DNA from: Bartonella sp. AU18XJBT
Lineage (GTDB): Bacteria; Pseudomonadota; Alphaproteobacteria; Rhizobiales; Rhizobiaceae
Assembly: GCF_028618595.1 (NCBI RefSeq)
Contig: NZ_JAQITE010000001.1
Span: forward strand, 124,001-188,000
Direction: 5' to 3'
Length of the DNA stretch: 64,000 nt
The position numbers and the translations under genes are program-made. Positions 19,216 to 30,346 of the stretch are shown here, in pieces; positions within the stretch are counted from its first letter, which is position 1, and each line of letters opens with the position of its first letter. The notes below the pieces were generated by a model. It worked only from the letters and a program-made list of their open reading frames with translations. It had not been told where the DNA came from and did no database searches.

Positions 19216-20121
19216 ATGGATGATGCTAAAAACGGTGCTGTAGATGTTTTGGAAAAACAAGCAGCATTTTTATCGTCTGCTTTACCTTATATGCAAAAAT
19301 ATGAAAATGAAACGGTCGTGGTAAAATATGGCGGTCATGCTATGGGTGATCCTGCCTTGGGGCGAGCATTTGCGCGTGACATTGCTCTATTAAAGCAATC
19401 AGGGATTAACCCTGTTGTTGTTCATGGTGGAGGACCTCAAATTGCTGAAATTTTGATGAAAATGGGGATTGAATCACGATTTGAAAATGGTTTACGGGTA
19501 ACCGACGAGCGGATCGTTGAAGTCGTTGAAATGGTTTTGGCTGGTTCCATAAATAAAGAAATTGTTGCTCTCATCAATGCTGAAGGTGAATGGGCAATAG
19601 GGTTATGCGGCAAGGATGGCAATATGGTTTTTGCCGAAAAGGCTTATAAAACTGTCATTGATCCTGATTCGCATATTGAACGTGTTTTAGATTTGGGATT
19701 TGTTGGTGAGCCTGTTGAAGTTGATCGCACATTGCTAGATCTTTTAGCATGTTCTGAAATGATACCAGTTCTTGCTCCTGTGGCTCCGGGACGCGATGGA
19801 AAAACCTATAATATTAATGCTGATATTTTTGCTGGGGCTATTGCTGGTGCATTAGAGGCTAAACGCCTTTTATTTCTCACTGATGTTCCTGGTGTTTTGG
19901 ATAAACAGGGTCAACTTTTAAAAGAATTGACTGTTTCTGAAGCTGAAAAATTTATTAAAAATGGGACGATTTCAGGAGGCATGATTCCAAAAGTAGAGAC
20001 TTGTATAAAAGCCCTTCAAAACGGTGTGGAAGGTGTTGTCATTTTAAATGGTAAAACTCCTCATTCTGTTTTACTAGAACTGTTTACCGAACAGGGAGTT
20101 GGAACGCTTATTGTTTCATAA
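19216..20121 (+). CDS. argB: Acetylglutamate kinase
   Basis: 301 residues from the ATG at 19216, chosen because GAGGAGG lies 8 bp before it; a frame from 19186 would place that SD inside the gene. It phosphorylates N-acetyl-L-glutamate, the second step of arginine synthesis. Amino-acid kinase fold motifs: [11 protein letters not shown] (phosphate loop), [10 protein letters not shown] (acetylglutamate site), [15 protein letters not shown] and ISGGMIPKV. It stands 32 bp before an EamA permease gene. No other arg gene is in the window. Confidence 0.96.
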   Translation: MDDAKNGAVDVLEKQAAFLSSALPYMQKYENETVVVKYGGHAMGDPALGRAFARDIALLKQSGINPVVVHGGGPQIAEILMKMGIESRFENGLRVTDERIVEVVEMVLAGSINKEIVALINAEGEWAIGLCGKDGNMVFAEKAYKTVIDPDSHIERVLDLGFVGEPVEVDRTLLDLLACSEMIPVLAPVAPGRDGKTYNINADIFAGAIAGALEAKRLLFLTDVPGVLDKQGQLLKELTVSEAEKFIKNGTISGGMIPKVETCIKALQNGVEGVVILNGKTPHSVLLELFTEQGVGTLIVS

Positions 20122-20153
20122 ATTGTAAGGAAAATTGGAAGAGAAAGTTTTTC

Positions 20154-21068
20154 ATGACGAATATAAAACAGTTTAAATATCCTTTATTAAGTAAGCCAGA
20201 ATTGGCAATATTTACCGCGACAATATTGTGGGGCATTACATTTTTAGTCATTCATATTGCGGTACGCTATAGCGGCCCTCTGTTTTTTGTTGGATTTCGT
20301 TTTATTGTTGCATCTCTTATATGTGGGGTAGTTTTTTGGCGCTCTATAAAAGGTATAACTGTTTATGAAGTTTTCGCTGGGATGGCGATTGGTTTAGCCA
20401 TGTTTTTTGGTTATGCTTTTCAAGCAGCTGGACTTCAAACAATTATTAGTAGTCAGTCAGCTTTTATTACAGCGCTTTATGTGCCTATGGTTCCAATCTT
20501 GCAATGGATTGTTTTTAAAAAACCTCCCCGTTTTGCTTGTTGGGTTGGTATTGTTTTCGCTTTTATCGGGCTTGTACTTATTTCAGGACAAAAGCCGGGA
20601 AATTTTGATTTTTCAAAAGGCGAAATTTTGACTTTGTTAGGTGCTTTAGCGATTGCTGGAGAAGTCATACTTATTGGAATTTTTGCCAATAAGGTTGATA
20701 GTCGGCGTGTGACCATTATACAGTTATTTTTTAGTGGTTTTTTTTCATTTGCTTGTATGCCTTTGATGGGTGAAAGCATCCCTGAATTTTCGTGGGTGTG
20801 GTTTAATATTGGTATAGGGTTAGCATTAATGAGTGCCATCATTCAATTAGCTATGAATTGGGCACAAAAGTCCATTTCCCCTACGCGTGCGACACTCATT
20901 TACGCAGGTGAACCGGTATGGGCTGGTATTGTTGGGCGTTTGGCTGGAGAGCATTTATCTCCCTTAGCTTTATTGGGCGGTTTGCTTATTCTGATTGGGA
21001 TCATTGTGGCTGAATTACAACCTTCACAATGGCGTAAAAAAAATAAAGCAATTAAAAAAATTGATTAG
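20154..21068 (+). CDS. EamA/DMT-family inner-membrane transporter
   Basis: 304 residues, about ten hydrophobic segments arranged as two EamA repeats (about 15-145 and 155-290), starting LAIFTATILWGITFLVIHIAVRYSGPLFFVGFR and ending in a basic tail. The second repeat carries the usual ATLIYAGEPVWAGIVGRLAGEHL. Drug/metabolite superfamily members export amino acids, metabolites or toxic compounds; the substrate cannot be inferred. It follows argB by 32 bp and may be co-transcribed. Confidence 0.88.
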   Translation: MTNIKQFKYPLLSKPELAIFTATILWGITFLVIHIAVRYSGPLFFVGFRFIVASLICGVVFWRSIKGITVYEVFAGMAIGLAMFFGYAFQAAGLQTIISSQSAFITALYVPMVPILQWIVFKKPPRFACWVGIVFAFIGLVLISGQKPGNFDFSKGEILTLLGALAIAGEVILIGIFANKVDSRRVTIIQLFFSGFFSFACMPLMGESIPEFSWVWFNIGIGLALMSAIIQLAMNWAQKSISPTRATLIYAGEPVWAGIVGRLAGEHLSPLALLGGLLILIGIIVAELQPSQWRKKNKAIKKID

Positions 21069-21519
21069 CTATGCACCCTTTCTAGTATGATTTTATTACA
21101 TAGAATTTTTGCTTGTAGAGTTTTCATTTTTGAAGCTTTTTTTAATATGAAGATAAGGAGGCTTTATAAGCTATTCCAGCTTTTGTATAGCAAATTGGAG
21201 CAATAATATTTATCTGTTTGCTTAACTACTGAAACGGGAAAACAACCTTCATTGAACCAAAGCATGAGGTGATATAAAGGTAAAAATTAACGCCCCTCGT
21301 TACGATCATTTTTAAATTCGGCTTTACAACTTTCAAAAACACTCACGGTAATGTTTTTGCATAACGAAAATTATGTATTATTGCACATTATTCCTTTTGT
21401 TCTTCACGGGATCACGCTTTTCACGTAAAATAGAACGCCTAAAGCAGCCTCCTATAATGTTGTATATTAACGCGTTTTGTAAAAAGACAATTTTCTCAAT
21501 ATGCATCATATTCATTAAC

Positions 21520-21780
21520 GGTCCGCGTGAAGTATATAAAAACCACAAAGCATCATCGTTTTACTTAAAACAAAAGGCACTAGCATTTTCTTTGTCCGTT
21601 CTCAATATTACGACAGCCTTTGGCATTTGAAAAAGAGAGAGGCATTTTTACTCATTTCTTAAACGTTTTTATCCATATACTAGCCCTGTTTTATAATGGG
21701 GAAGCAAAAAAATTGATTGATTCACTATGAGAAAATTTAAAATGAGAGGGGCTCGCGATATTCAGAGTTTTCATTTAAAT
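21520..21780 (+). repeat. Diverged intergenic repeat, family B, copy 3
   Basis: Shares with 2165-2415 and 24590-24850 the blocks CGTGAAGT.TATAAA, AGAGGCATTTTTA, TTGATTCACTATGA (24805 region: TGATTCACTATGA) and the AATGAGAGG/AGTGAGGGAATCC end, same orientation. Confidence 0.55.
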
Positions 21781-22171
21781 TGCAAAACAATAAACGGTCA
21801 TTATAAATCAATGCGTTATCCAATGAAAAGAATCGAAGAGGATTGGTGTTTTTTATCTTTAGTGGAGAGAGGAAGGAGTTATATAAACAGTACATAAAAA
21901 CATCATTCAACAGAGCATATTTCTAAATTTTTAAAAATCGAGAAGAAGCTCCCTCGATATTCATGTTGTTTTATATAAGATTACTAAAAAAGCAGATTAT
22001 TGCGTATAAATAAAAAAGCATTTCTTGCGAATTTTATTGCAAGTTTAAGTGATATACATGCCCATCATATAAATGTTATAACATATTGATTTATAATGGT
22101 AGTATAGCATTATTCACATTGAATTAGAATCCTGAATACTGTAAAATTTTCTCACTTCAAATCTTTTTCAT

Positions 22172-22330
22172 GTTAAATCAATCCAAATCTACTTTCTTAC
22201 ACGTCACAAACGGGTAGGCCATGTGGGTAAAAACTGTAAAAGAAAGGCATATCTCTTATAAACTTTTTCAAGTATAAAGGATCGTCGCAACATTGGATAT
22301 TGGCAAGGTGTGTGATGGTACTGGCTTATC
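22172..22330 (+). repeat. Diverged intergenic repeat, family C, copy 1
   Basis: Shared order of blocks with 31398-31560 and 59095-59375: GTTAAATCAAT, CATGTGGGTAAAA.CTGT, AAAGAAA, TCTCTTA, AACATTGG and GATGGT. Substituted and gapped; no ORF. Confidence 0.55.
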
Positions 22331-22526
22331 CAGTATATGAGTCGTCAAATAAGGTGTGGAAAGATTATTTTAGCACCCTTGGATTCAATTTAGCAAATAA
22401 AAGCCTCATTTTTTAGATTATGAAAAGTTGTGTTTTGAGACGCTTTTTAAGTTTATATTCTTTTGATAGAAGCCAGAGCATAATTGGTCTTTGCGTTTTG
22501 TATTATTCTTTGCTAAATCGCCTTAT

Positions 22527-24332
22527 ATGACAATAGATCGTAATTATATTCGTAATTTTTCCATCGTGGCACATATTGATCACGGAAAATCCACTTTAGC
22601 TGATCGTTTGATTCAAATAACAGGTGGGCTTGATACACGTGAGATGAAAGAACAAGTACTCGATTCCATGGATATTGAGCGTGAACGTGGAATTACTATT
22701 AAAGCACAAACGGTACGTTTACACTATAAGGCAAAGAGTGGTGAAACCTATATTTTAAATCTCATGGATACACCTGGACATGTGGATTTTGCTTATGAGG
22801 TTTCGCGTTCATTGGCAGCTTGTGAAGGTTCTCTGTTGGTGGTGGATGCAAGCCAAGGTGTAGAGGCGCAGACGTTAGCAAATGTTTATCAAGCCATTGA
22901 TAATTCCCATGAGTTGGTCGTTGTGCTCAATAAAGTTGATCTTCCAGCAGCAGAACCTGAGCGTGTTAAAGAACAAATTGAAGATGTGATAGGCATTGAT
23001 ACATCTCAAGCAGTAGAAATATCAGCAAAAACAGGCTTAGGTGTTCCGGATGTTTTGGAGGCAATTGTTACACAATTACCACCTCCACACACAGGCGATG
23101 TTGCAAATCCCTTGAAAGCTATGTTGGTTGATAGTTGGTATGATGCATATCTTGGTGTCATTGTTTTGGTACGGGTGATAGATGGTATTTTAAAAAAAGG
23201 CCAAACCATTCGTATGATGGGTACAGGAGCAAAATATCCAGTTGAGCGCGTTGGGGTGTTTACACCTAAAATGGTACAGGTTGATGAGTTAGGACCAGGC
23301 GAGATTGGTTTTATCACTGCCTCTATCAAAGAGGTAGCAGATACACGGGTTGGGGATACGATTACTGAAGAGCGTCGTCCTTGTGAAAATGCTTTGCCAG
23401 GTTTTAAGCCGGCGCAACCAGTTGTCTTTTGTGGTCTTTTTCCAATTGATGCTGCCGATTTTGATGATTTGCGTGCAGCCATGGGCAAATTACGCTTAAA
23501 TGATGCGAGTTTTTCTTTTGAAATGGAAACATCTGCGGCTTTGGGTTTTGGTTTTCGCTGTGGATTTTTGGGACTTCTTCATCTTGAAATTATTCAAGAG
23601 CGATTAGAGCGTGAGTTTAATTTGGATTTAATCGCGACAGCACCTTCGGTTGTTTATCGCATGAATATGAATGATGGTTCTGTTAAAGAGTTGCATAATC
23701 CAGCGGATATGCCTGATGTGGTTAAAATTTCTTCCATTGAAGAACCATGGATTCGGGCGACAATCATGACTCCTGATAATTATCTTGGGTCAATTTTAGA
23801 ACTATGCCAAGAGCGGCGGGGGGTACAGGTTGGTTTGTCCTATGTTGGAACCCGTGCTATGGTAACGTATGATTTACCACTGAATGAAGTTGTTTTTGAT
23901 TTTTATGATCGGCTAAAATCGATCTCAAAGGGTTATGCTTCTTTTGATTATCAGATGACCGATTATGCGGAGGGGGATTTAGTTAAAATGTCTATTTTGG
24001 TAAATGGAGAGTCTATTGATGCATTGTCGATGCTTGTGCACCGCACGATTGCAGAAAAGCGCGGGCGTTCCATGTGTGAAAAACTGAAAGATCTTATTCC
24101 CCAGCATATGTTTCAGATTCCAGTTCAAGCGGCTATTGGTGGTAAAGTTATAGCGCGCGAAACAATTCGTGCTTTGCGTAAAGATGTAACAGCGAAATGT
24201 TACGGGGGCGATGTCACGCGTAAGCGCAAACTTTTGGAAAAACAAAAAGAAGGCAAAAAGCGGATGCGCCAATTTGGGAAAGTAGAAATTCCACAATCGG
24301 CATTTATTCAAGCGCTCAAAATGAATAAATAA
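22527..24332 (+). CDS. lepA: Elongation factor 4 (LepA)
   Basis: 601 residues from the ATG at 22527 (a TTG-initiated frame from 22491 would add 12 hydrophobic residues without an SD). Ribosome-associated translational GTPase involved in back-translocation and ribosome assembly. G1 [10 protein letters not shown]2 region [11 protein letters not shown]3 DTPGHVDF, G4 NKVDLP, G5 SAKTG; the C-terminal LepA-specific domain ends [16 protein letters not shown]. Complete, single-gene unit, flanked on both sides by repeat-containing spacers. Confidence 0.97.
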   Translation: MTIDRNYIRNFSIVAHIDHGKSTLADRLIQITGGLDTREMKEQVLDSMDIERERGITIKAQTVRLHYKAKSGETYILNLMDTPGHVDFAYEVSRSLAACEGSLLVVDASQGVEAQTLANVYQAIDNSHELVVVLNKVDLPAAEPERVKEQIEDVIGIDTSQAVEISAKTGLGVPDVLEAIVTQLPPPHTGDVANPLKAMLVDSWYDAYLGVIVLVRVIDGILKKGQTIRMMGTGAKYPVERVGVFTPKMVQVDELGPGEIGFITASIKEVADTRVGDTITEERRPCENALPGFKPAQPVVFCGLFPIDAADFDDLRAAMGKLRLNDASFSFEMETSAALGFGFRCGFLGLLHLEIIQERLEREFNLDLIATAPSVVYRMNMNDGSVKELHNPADMPDVVKISSIEEPWIRATIMTPDNYLGSILELCQERRGVQVGLSYVGTRAMVTYDLPLNEVVFDFYDRLKSISKGYASFDYQMTDYAEGDLVKMSILVNGESIDALSMLVHRTIAEKRGRSMCEKLKDLIPQHMFQIPVQAAIGGKVIARETIRALRKDVTAKCYGGDVTRKRKLLEKQKEGKKRMRQFGKVEIPQSAFIQALKMNK

Positions 24333-24902
24333 TGAAAAAAGGAGTATTTTCTCTCATTGATTGTGCTTTTGTCGATTGGTTCAGATGCTTAAAGAACACT
24401 TTTAAATAGAATTGCGCGGTGTTTCATATTTTTGTTTATTGCGTAATGGTGTCATGCTTCTCACGTAAAACAGAATGCTTTAAATGAAATACATTTATGG
24501 TGCATATTGGTGTGCTTTTTTTAGTGAATCATCATTCAATGCATCAAACCCCATTTCACAATGGGGGCTGTGAAAAATATAAAGTAACATATACTATGAA
24601 TGATATAAAATCCATTTGGCATCACCGTCTTTACGCGTCATAAAGGTGTAAAGCGTATCCATCATACCCTTTTCCAGCTCAAAATATTATTACAATCCTT
24701 ATCACTTAAGAGAAGTCATTAAAGATATTTTTACTCTTTTCTTAAAGTGCTTCTTACCCACACACCAATTGCGTTTGTAATGTGCAAGGGAATGATAGTG
24801 ACTGATTCACTATGAAAGAATTTGAAGTGAGGGAATCCTTGTATTCGAGGTTATTATTCAAGTAAAAAAACGATGAAATATTATTATGAATTAATCTTCT
24901 GT
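24333..24902. other. Intergenic region lepA / dapD with repeat copy
   Basis: 570 bp between the convergent lepA and dapD stops. Most of it is a family B repeat copy. No gene and no GC-rich terminator stem were identified. Confidence 0.6.
24590..24850 (+). repeat. Diverged intergenic repeat, family B, copy 4
   Basis: Best by-eye match to 2165-2415: CACCGTCTTTACG, CCAGCTCAAAATATT, ATCACTTAAGAG, ATATTTTTACTCTTTTCTT, then the block before AGTGAGGGAATCC. The CACGTAAAACAGAATGC segment at 24460-24480 also matches CACGTAAAATAGAACGC at 21423-21440, so the unit may start further left. Confidence 0.6.
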
Positions 24903-25751
24903 TTAAGAACGTAAAAGATCATTAATGGATGTTTTTTCTCGTGTTTTTTGATCAACGCGTTTTACGATAACAGCACAATAAAGGCTCGGTCCTGCTTCAC
25001 CATTTGGTAAAGGTTTTCCAGGGAGAGAACCTGGTACAACCACTGAATAGGCTGGTACTTCACCGATAAAAATTTCACCTGTTGTACGATCAATAATCTT
25101 TGTAGATTTTCCAATAAAGACTCCCATTCCCAAAACAGCACCTTCACGGATAATACAGCCTTCAACAATTTCAGAGCGAGCACCGATAAAGCAATGATCT
25201 TCAATGATCGTTGGATTTGCTTGCAGTGGCTCCAAAACACCTCCAATACCAACACCGCCAGAAAGATGGACATGTTTACCAATTTGTGCACAAGAACCAA
25301 CAGTGGTCCATGTATCAACCATTGTGCCCTCATCGATAAAAGCACCAAGATTGACAAAGGATGGCATCAATATAACGTTGGGTGCAATGTAAGCAGAATG
25401 ACGTACAATGGCTCCAGGAACGGAACGGAAATCAGCACTTTTAAAATCTTCCTCTTGCCAACCAGAGAATTTTGAAGGAACTTTATCCCACCAATGTGTT
25501 CCATTGATTCCACCAGTAATAATTTGCATAGGATTAAGCCGAAAAGAGAGCAAAACCGCTTTTTTCAACCATTGATGAACATGCCATTGTCCATTTTTTT
25601 GTTGCTCTGCAACACGGATTTCACCTTTATCAAGAAGGTTCAATGCATGTTCGACACTCTCACGGATTTCGCCTTTTGTGGTAGTATCGATAGAATCGCG
25701 ATCGTCAAAGGCTTGTTCGATAATCATTTCAAGTTGTGTGAGATGGGTCAT
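24903..25751 (-). CDS. dapD: Tetrahydrodipicolinate N-succinyltransferase
   Basis: 282 residues from the ATG at 25751 ([15 protein letters not shown], the family's usual start; a TTG further upstream is less likely). It transfers succinyl from succinyl-CoA to tetrahydrodipicolinate in the lysine/DAP pathway, the same succinylase branch as dapE at the left edge. The left-handed beta-helix hexapeptide repeats are evident between about residues 105 and 235 ([46 protein letters not shown]). Divergent from the LOG-family gene with 105 bp between. Confidence 0.96.
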   Translation of the reverse strand: MTHLTQLEMIIEQAFDDRDSIDTTTKGEIRESVEHALNLLDKGEIRVAEQQKNGQWHVHQWLKKAVLLSFRLNPMQIITGGINGTHWWDKVPSKFSGWQEEDFKSADFRSVPGAIVRHSAYIAPNVILMPSFVNLGAFIDEGTMVDTWTTVGSCAQIGKHVHLSGGVGIGGVLEPLQANPTIIEDHCFIGARSEIVEGCIIREGAVLGMGVFIGKSTKIIDRTTGEIFIGEVPAYSVVVPGSLPGKPLPNGEAGPSLYCAVIVKRVDQKTREKTSINDLLRS

Positions 25752-25856
25752 GACGAGAGTTCCGTTAAACAAGTTGAAGCTTCAAGATTTATCCTCTATG
25801 AACTACGCGAAGAAAAGTGTTCAGTCAATAAAACGATGAAGAAGTAGGACAGGTGC

Positions 25857-26720
25857 ATGAAAAAAAACTGTAAAGAAAAAAGAAAAGCAGAGCAAGAAAA
25901 CTGGACACCGCTTCTCCATACGAAGGATGCTCTACAGCAAATACATAAAATCTCTAATTCAGCCCAAATGCGTTCGTCTACTTATCGTTTAGCGTATATC
26001 GATCAAGATTTTATGATGCGTCCAGAGCTGCGCTCACAACGTATTGGTCTTGAATTTTTAAAGCCGGAAATAACCCTTAAAGAATATGATATTCAATCAA
26101 CAGTTGTTTTATTTGGTGGTGCGCGTATTCCTGAACCTGGGCAAGCAGCGTGGGCTGCAAAAAATGAAATACAAAAGAAAAATTTGCGTGCTATGTCACA
26201 TTATTACGATGAAGCAAGAGAGTTTGCGCGTTTGTGCTCACTTTATTCTGCTACGACAGAATATCGTGAATTTGTGGTTGTTACGGGGGGCGGACCAGGA
26301 ATCATGGAGGCGGGAAATCGTGGTGCTTGTGATGTTGGTGCCCCAACGATTGGCTTGAATATTATTTTACCACATGAGCAAGAGCCTAATTCGTATGTGT
26401 CGCCGTATTTGTGTTTCAATTTTCATTATTTGGGGATGCGCAAAATGCACTTTTTAGTACGAGCGAAAGCATTAGTTGTTTTCCCTGGAGGATTTGGGAC
26501 TCTGGATGAACTGTTTGAGACGTTAACTTTAGTACAGACGGGGCGTATGAAGCAGGTACCAATTTTATTGTTTGGCAAAGAATTTTGGAGCAATGCTATC
26601 AATTTTGAGTATCTGTCTGAACAAGGTACAATTTCTCCTACTGATGTTAATTATATGAAATTTGTCAATACAGCAGCAGAAGCTTTTGAAGAAATTCGTT
26701 CTTTTTATAAACTGCCTTAA
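25857..26720 (+). CDS. LOG-family nucleotide phosphoribohydrolase-like protein (TIGR00730)
   Basis: 287 residues. Rossmann-fold protein of the group often mis-annotated as lysine decarboxylase. The family signatures VVTGGGPGIMEAGNRGA (about 141-157) and FPGGFGTLDELFETLTL (about 205-222) are intact; related proteins cleave nucleoside 5'-monophosphates to base and ribose phosphate (cytokinin-activating in plants). It has about 100 extra N-terminal residues, basic and Lys-rich at the start, as in the long bacterial subgroup. Substrate unknown. Monocistronic; convergent with truA 32 bp away. Confidence 0.85.
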   Translation: MKKNCKEKRKAEQENWTPLLHTKDALQQIHKISNSAQMRSSTYRLAYIDQDFMMRPELRSQRIGLEFLKPEITLKEYDIQSTVVLFGGARIPEPGQAAWAAKNEIQKKNLRAMSHYYDEAREFARLCSLYSATTEYREFVVVTGGGPGIMEAGNRGACDVGAPTIGLNIILPHEQEPNSYVSPYLCFNFHYLGMRKMHFLVRAKALVVFPGGFGTLDELFETLTLVQTGRMKQVPILLFGKEFWSNAINFEYLSEQGTISPTDVNYMKFVNTAAEAFEEIRSFYKLP

Positions 26721-26752
26721 CGACTTTTAAGACGTTCATTCTTGAAGGATAA

Positions 26753-27496
26753 TTAGTACTCTACTTTGGTTAAATAAAGTCCTGAAGGAGGAGCAACAAC
26801 ACCACAACGTTTACGATCTTTAGCATGAAGAGCTGCTTCGAGATCTTGAGCTGTCCAACGTCCAATACCCACTTCCATGAGGCTTCCTGCGAATGAACGG
26901 ATTTGATGATGAAGAAAAGAACGAGCTTGCGCATAAAGGAAAATTTCTTCACCTTCTCTTTGAATATCGAGGCGTTCAAGGGTGCGAATAGGGCTTTTGG
27001 CTTGGCAATGTGCTGAACGGAAAGTGGTAAAATCATGTTTTCCTACAAGCTTTTGAGCAGCTTCATGCATGGCTTCAGCATTAAGAGGCTTTGGCAACCA
27101 CCACACGCGTTTGGCATTTAAGGTTGGTGGAGAGCGACGATTAAGAATTTTAAAAAGATAATGGCGTTTGGTTGCAGAAAATCGTGCATCAAAGTCATCA
27201 GGGACATTTTGTACGTTTAAGACTGAAATCGCTTCTCCTTGTTTACGTAAAAGAGCATTGAGCGCATCACGTACAGTATGGGGATGCCAGTTTTTTATGA
27301 AATCAACATGCGCAACTTGTCCCGTAGCGTGTACGCCCGCATCGGTTCTTCCTGCTGTTGTTATGGTCAATTGTTGTCCACTAAAGGAAAAGATTGCCTG
27401 TTCAAGAGCTCCTTGTACAGTGTGAAGTTTTGCTTGACGCTGCCAACCAGCATAATTTGAACCATCATATTCAAGAGTGAGTTTAAAACGTGGCAT
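26753..27496 (-). CDS. truA: tRNA pseudouridine(38-40) synthase TruA
   Basis: 247 residues from the ATG at 27496 ([21 protein letters not shown]); a longer frame from 27547 overlaps fmt and is unlikely. Modifies U38-U40 in tRNA anticodon stem-loops. The catalytic Asp52 lies in [15 protein letters not shown]. The start is 1 bp after the fmt stop, so def-fmt-truA form one translationally linked unit. Confidence 0.96.
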   Translation of the reverse strand: MPRFKLTLEYDGSNYAGWQRQAKLHTVQGALEQAIFSFSGQQLTITTAGRTDAGVHATGQVAHVDFIKNWHPHTVRDALNALLRKQGEAISVLNVQNVPDDFDARFSATKRHYLFKILNRRSPPTLNAKRVWWLPKPLNAEAMHEAAQKLVGKHDFTTFRSAHCQAKSPIRTLERLDIQREGEEIFLYAQARSFLHHQIRSFAGSLMEVGIGRWTAQDLEAALHAKDRKRCGVVAPPSGLYLTKVEY

Positions 27497-27497
27497 C

Positions 27498-28427
27498 TTA
27501 AAAAACAGCAGAAATGTGAGCACCTCGCAAAAAGGTTGCGCTCTCAAGGACTTTACCGCCAGATCTTTGGAGAGAGGTTATTTCTATCCGCCCTTGTCCA
27601 CAATGGACAATCAAAGAATCTGGTTCTATCCGTCCAATTTCAAGAGAAGGACCTGTTGTTAAGCGACTATCAAGAATTTTTACACGTTCTTCTCGTCCCC
27701 CAATATTCATGTTGCACCAGCAACCAGGAGAAGGAGAGAGCGCACGGATATGCCTATGAATAAACTCTGCAGGCTTTGTCCAATCAATGCGGGTTTCTTC
27801 CTTTTTGATTTTGGCAGCATAGGTGACGCCTTCCTCTGATTGTGGGGTCAGTTTCAGTTGTCCCTTTTCAAGAATTGATAAAGTTTCTACCATAAGTTCT
27901 GCGCCAATATGTGAAAGTTTGTTTAAAAGCTCAGCAGTGGTGGTGTTATTAGTAATGGGAATGGAACGAGAAAGAGCGATAGGTCCTGTATCAAGTCCTT
28001 CATCCATTTTCATGATCATGATACCTGTTTCTTTATCACCAGCCATAATTGCTCGTTGAATAGGCGCAGCACCACGCCAACGTGGTAAGAGTGAAGCGTG
28101 GGCATTAAAACAACCAAAACGCGGCGTTTCGAGAATAGCTTTGGGTAAAAGGAGCCCATAAGCTACCACAATAGCAGCATCAATAGAAAGTGCTGCAAAT
28201 TGCTTCTGTTGTTCGATTGTTTTGAGTGTTTGAGGCGTGAAGACAGGAATAGATTTTTCTTTTGCTACGTTGTGAACAGCTGAGGGGATTAATTTAAGTC
28301 CTCGACGCCCAGCTGGGCGAGGGGGTTGACTATAAACAGCAACAACATCATGACCTGCATCCAATAAAGCATGTAAAATAGGAACAGAAAAATCTGGTGT
28401 CCCCATAAAACTTAATCGTAAAGCCAT
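27498..28427 (-). CDS. fmt: Methionyl-tRNA formyltransferase
   Basis: 309 residues. Formylates initiator Met-tRNA using 10-formyl-THF. Visible: [18 protein letters not shown], the tRNA-acceptor loop around [14 protein letters not shown], catalytic N108/H110 in [18 protein letters not shown] and D146 in [10 protein letters not shown], and a C-terminal OB-like domain. The ATG overlaps the def stop by one base (TAATG). The def-fmt pair acts at opposite ends of the N-formyl-Met cycle. Confidence 0.97.
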   Translation of the reverse strand: MALRLSFMGTPDFSVPILHALLDAGHDVVAVYSQPPRPAGRRGLKLIPSAVHNVAKEKSIPVFTPQTLKTIEQQKQFAALSIDAAIVVAYGLLLPKAILETPRFGCFNAHASLLPRWRGAAPIQRAIMAGDKETGIMIMKMDEGLDTGPIALSRSIPITNNTTTAELLNKLSHIGAELMVETLSILEKGQLKLTPQSEEGVTYAAKIKKEETRIDWTKPAEFIHRHIRALSPSPGCWCNMNIGGREERVKILDSRLTTGPSLEIGRIEPDSLIVHCGQGRIEITSLQRSGGKVLESATFLRGAHISAVF

Positions 28428-28963
28428 TATAAAACTGCTTCCTGCATGTTTTTTTCTTTTGCGCGTTTTTTAAATTTTCGTATCACCATATCGCGTTTGA
28501 TCTTTGAAATGTAATCAATAAAAAGGCGCCCATCTAAATGATCAATTTCATGCTGCAAGCAAGTTGCCAAGAGATCGTCTGCTTCAATTTCTGTTTGTTT
28601 TCCTTCACGGTTTTGGTAGCGAACACGAAGGCGTTTAGGACGCTCAACCTCTGCAAAATAATCAGGAATAGAAAGACAACCTTCTTTGTAAATATTACGC
28701 TCATCTGAAAGCCATAAAATTTCAGGGTTGATAATAACAAATGGCTTTTTCTGCTCATCTTCAGAATTTCTAGAGACATCTATAACCAACATACGTAGCG
28801 GTATACCAATTTGAATAGCAGCAAGACCAACGCCTTTAGCATTATACATGGTTTCCAACATATCATCCGTAAGTTTTTGGAGAGCTGAATCGACCTGCTC
28901 AACAGGTTTGGATACTTCCCGTAAAATCGGATCAGGTAAAGTAACTAAAGATCTCACTAGCAT
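28427..28963 (-). CDS. def: Peptide deformylase
   Basis: 178 residues. Removes the N-formyl group from nascent proteins. All three metal/catalytic motifs are intact: [10 protein letters not shown] (44-53), EGCLS (94-98, Cys96 metal ligand) and QHEIDH (137-142, His138 and His142 ligands, Glu139 catalytic). First gene of def-fmt-truA, divergent from rmuC with 90 bp between. Confidence 0.97.
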   Translation of the reverse strand: MLVRSLVTLPDPILREVSKPVEQVDSALQKLTDDMLETMYNAKGVGLAAIQIGIPLRMLVIDVSRNSEDEQKKPFVIINPEILWLSDERNIYKEGCLSIPDYFAEVERPKRLRVRYQNREGKQTEIEADDLLATCLQHEIDHLDGRLFIDYISKIKRDMVIRKFKKRAKEKNMQEAVL

Positions 28964-29053
28964 AAGTAGAGATTAATCAATGGTTTGTTATTGGTCAATA
29001 TTGAATAACGGATTCTTGCGTTTTTTTACAATAAGAGCGTTATATTACAATTT

Positions 29054-30235
29054 ATGTTTGATTCGTTTTTTTCCATACTCGCTGGTGAGTTTTTTTCTAA
29101 ACTAATGCTTTTGCTTTTATTTTTACTTGTCTGTTTGGCATTTTTTATGTTGATACATTCTCATCGAAAAAAAGCATTTTTAGAAAATGAAATTGCTGAA
29201 CGCGCACGCGAGGCACAAATGCAGATGGCTAACTTGCTGAAAACACAAGCTGAAATGCAAGGGCGAATGCAAACGATGGCGGAAATTTTTGGTCAACGGC
29301 AGGCTGAATTGAATAAATCACTCAGTGAGCAACTCAATGGGATGACAACAAGCTTAGGTCAAACACTTCAGGTACAGACCAAATCCACTTATGAAAATTT
29401 GAATCGTTTGCAAGAGCGTTTAGCAGTGATTGATGCAGCACAAAATAATATTCAATCGCTTACGGGACAAGTTGTTCAGTTGCAGTCCATTTTAAGCAAT
29501 AAGCAGACACGTGGTACTTTTGGTCAGGGGCGGATGGAAGCCATTATTGCCGATGCCTTACCAACAAATGCTTATGCTTTTCAAGCTGTTCTTTCCAATG
29601 GAAAGCGTCCAGATTGCCTCATTCATATGCCCAATAAAGCCCCTTCTCTTGTTGTTGATGCTAAATTCCCTCTGGAGGCGTGGAATGCTATGCGTAAGGC
29701 AGAATTAGCGCAAGAACGTCAAGAGGCAGAACGCCAATTTCGTACCGATATGGAAGTTCATATTCGTGATATTGCACAAAAATATTTGATTCCTGGAGAA
29801 ACCCATGACACTGCTTTCCTTTTTGTGCCATCTGAATCGATTTTTGCAACAATTTATGAAGACTTTGAGGCATTGGTACAAAAATCCAATAGAGCTCATG
29901 TGATTATTGTTTCACCATCTTTGTTGATGCTCTCTGTCCAAGTGGTACAAACCATTATGAAAGATGCACGGATGCGTGAACAAGCGCATTTAATTCAATC
30001 AGAAGTAGCAAAATTGATGGAAGATTTTGGACGAATGGATATACGTGTTCGCGCACTACAGAAGCACTTTCACAAAGCAGGTGAAGATATAGAGGGAATT
30101 TTGATATCGTCTTCCAAAATTATGAAACGGGCAAATCGCATTGAAACTGTTGAATTAAAAGAGAATCACTCTGAACCAACAAAAATGACAACATTGGCTC
30201 AGTCGCAAACATTGCGTTTTGCTGATGAGGAATAA
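29054..30235 (+). CDS. rmuC: RmuC-family DNA recombination protein
   Basis: 393 residues. An N-terminal membrane anchor (about 10-34, LLLFLLVCLAFFMLIH), then a coiled coil (about 40-150, many Gln/Glu/Met), then the RmuC nuclease-like domain with RGTFGQGRMEAIIADALP, LVVDAKFPLEAWNAM and ETHDTAFLFVPSE. RmuC limits recombination at inverted repeats in E. coli; its biochemical activity is poorly defined. Complete, with a mixed hydrophilic tail. Confidence 0.92.
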   Translation: MFDSFFSILAGEFFSKLMLLLLFLLVCLAFFMLIHSHRKKAFLENEIAERAREAQMQMANLLKTQAEMQGRMQTMAEIFGQRQAELNKSLSEQLNGMTTSLGQTLQVQTKSTYENLNRLQERLAVIDAAQNNIQSLTGQVVQLQSILSNKQTRGTFGQGRMEAIIADALPTNAYAFQAVLSNGKRPDCLIHMPNKAPSLVVDAKFPLEAWNAMRKAELAQERQEAERQFRTDMEVHIRDIAQKYLIPGETHDTAFLFVPSESIFATIYEDFEALVQKSNRAHVIIVSPSLLMLSVQVVQTIMKDARMREQAHLIQSEVAKLMEDFGRMDIRVRALQKHFHKAGEDIEGILISSSKIMKRANRIETVELKENHSEPTKMTTLAQSQTLRFADEE

Positions 30236-30346
30236 ATCAAAGCAAGCTTCTTAAATATCACAAGTCAGAACATGTTCTTTATTGATTGGTAATACTTTTT
30301 TAGTATCTCTATCTTGTTTTATTTCTTAAACGAGAGGAATAGGAAT

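Larger units (their letters stand above)
21069..22526. other. Intergenic spacer of 1.45 kb with repeat copies
   Basis: No supported gene (an 85-codon frame at 21373-21630 overlaps repeat sequence and lacks an SD). Contains a family B copy at about 21520-21780, with further resemblance to 24420-24530 around 21400-21470, and a family C copy at 22172-22330. Confidence 0.6.

Noticed and set aside
21373-21630. 85-codon frame in the spacer before lepA
   Set aside because: Runs through repeat family B sequence, and the other copies do not keep the frame.
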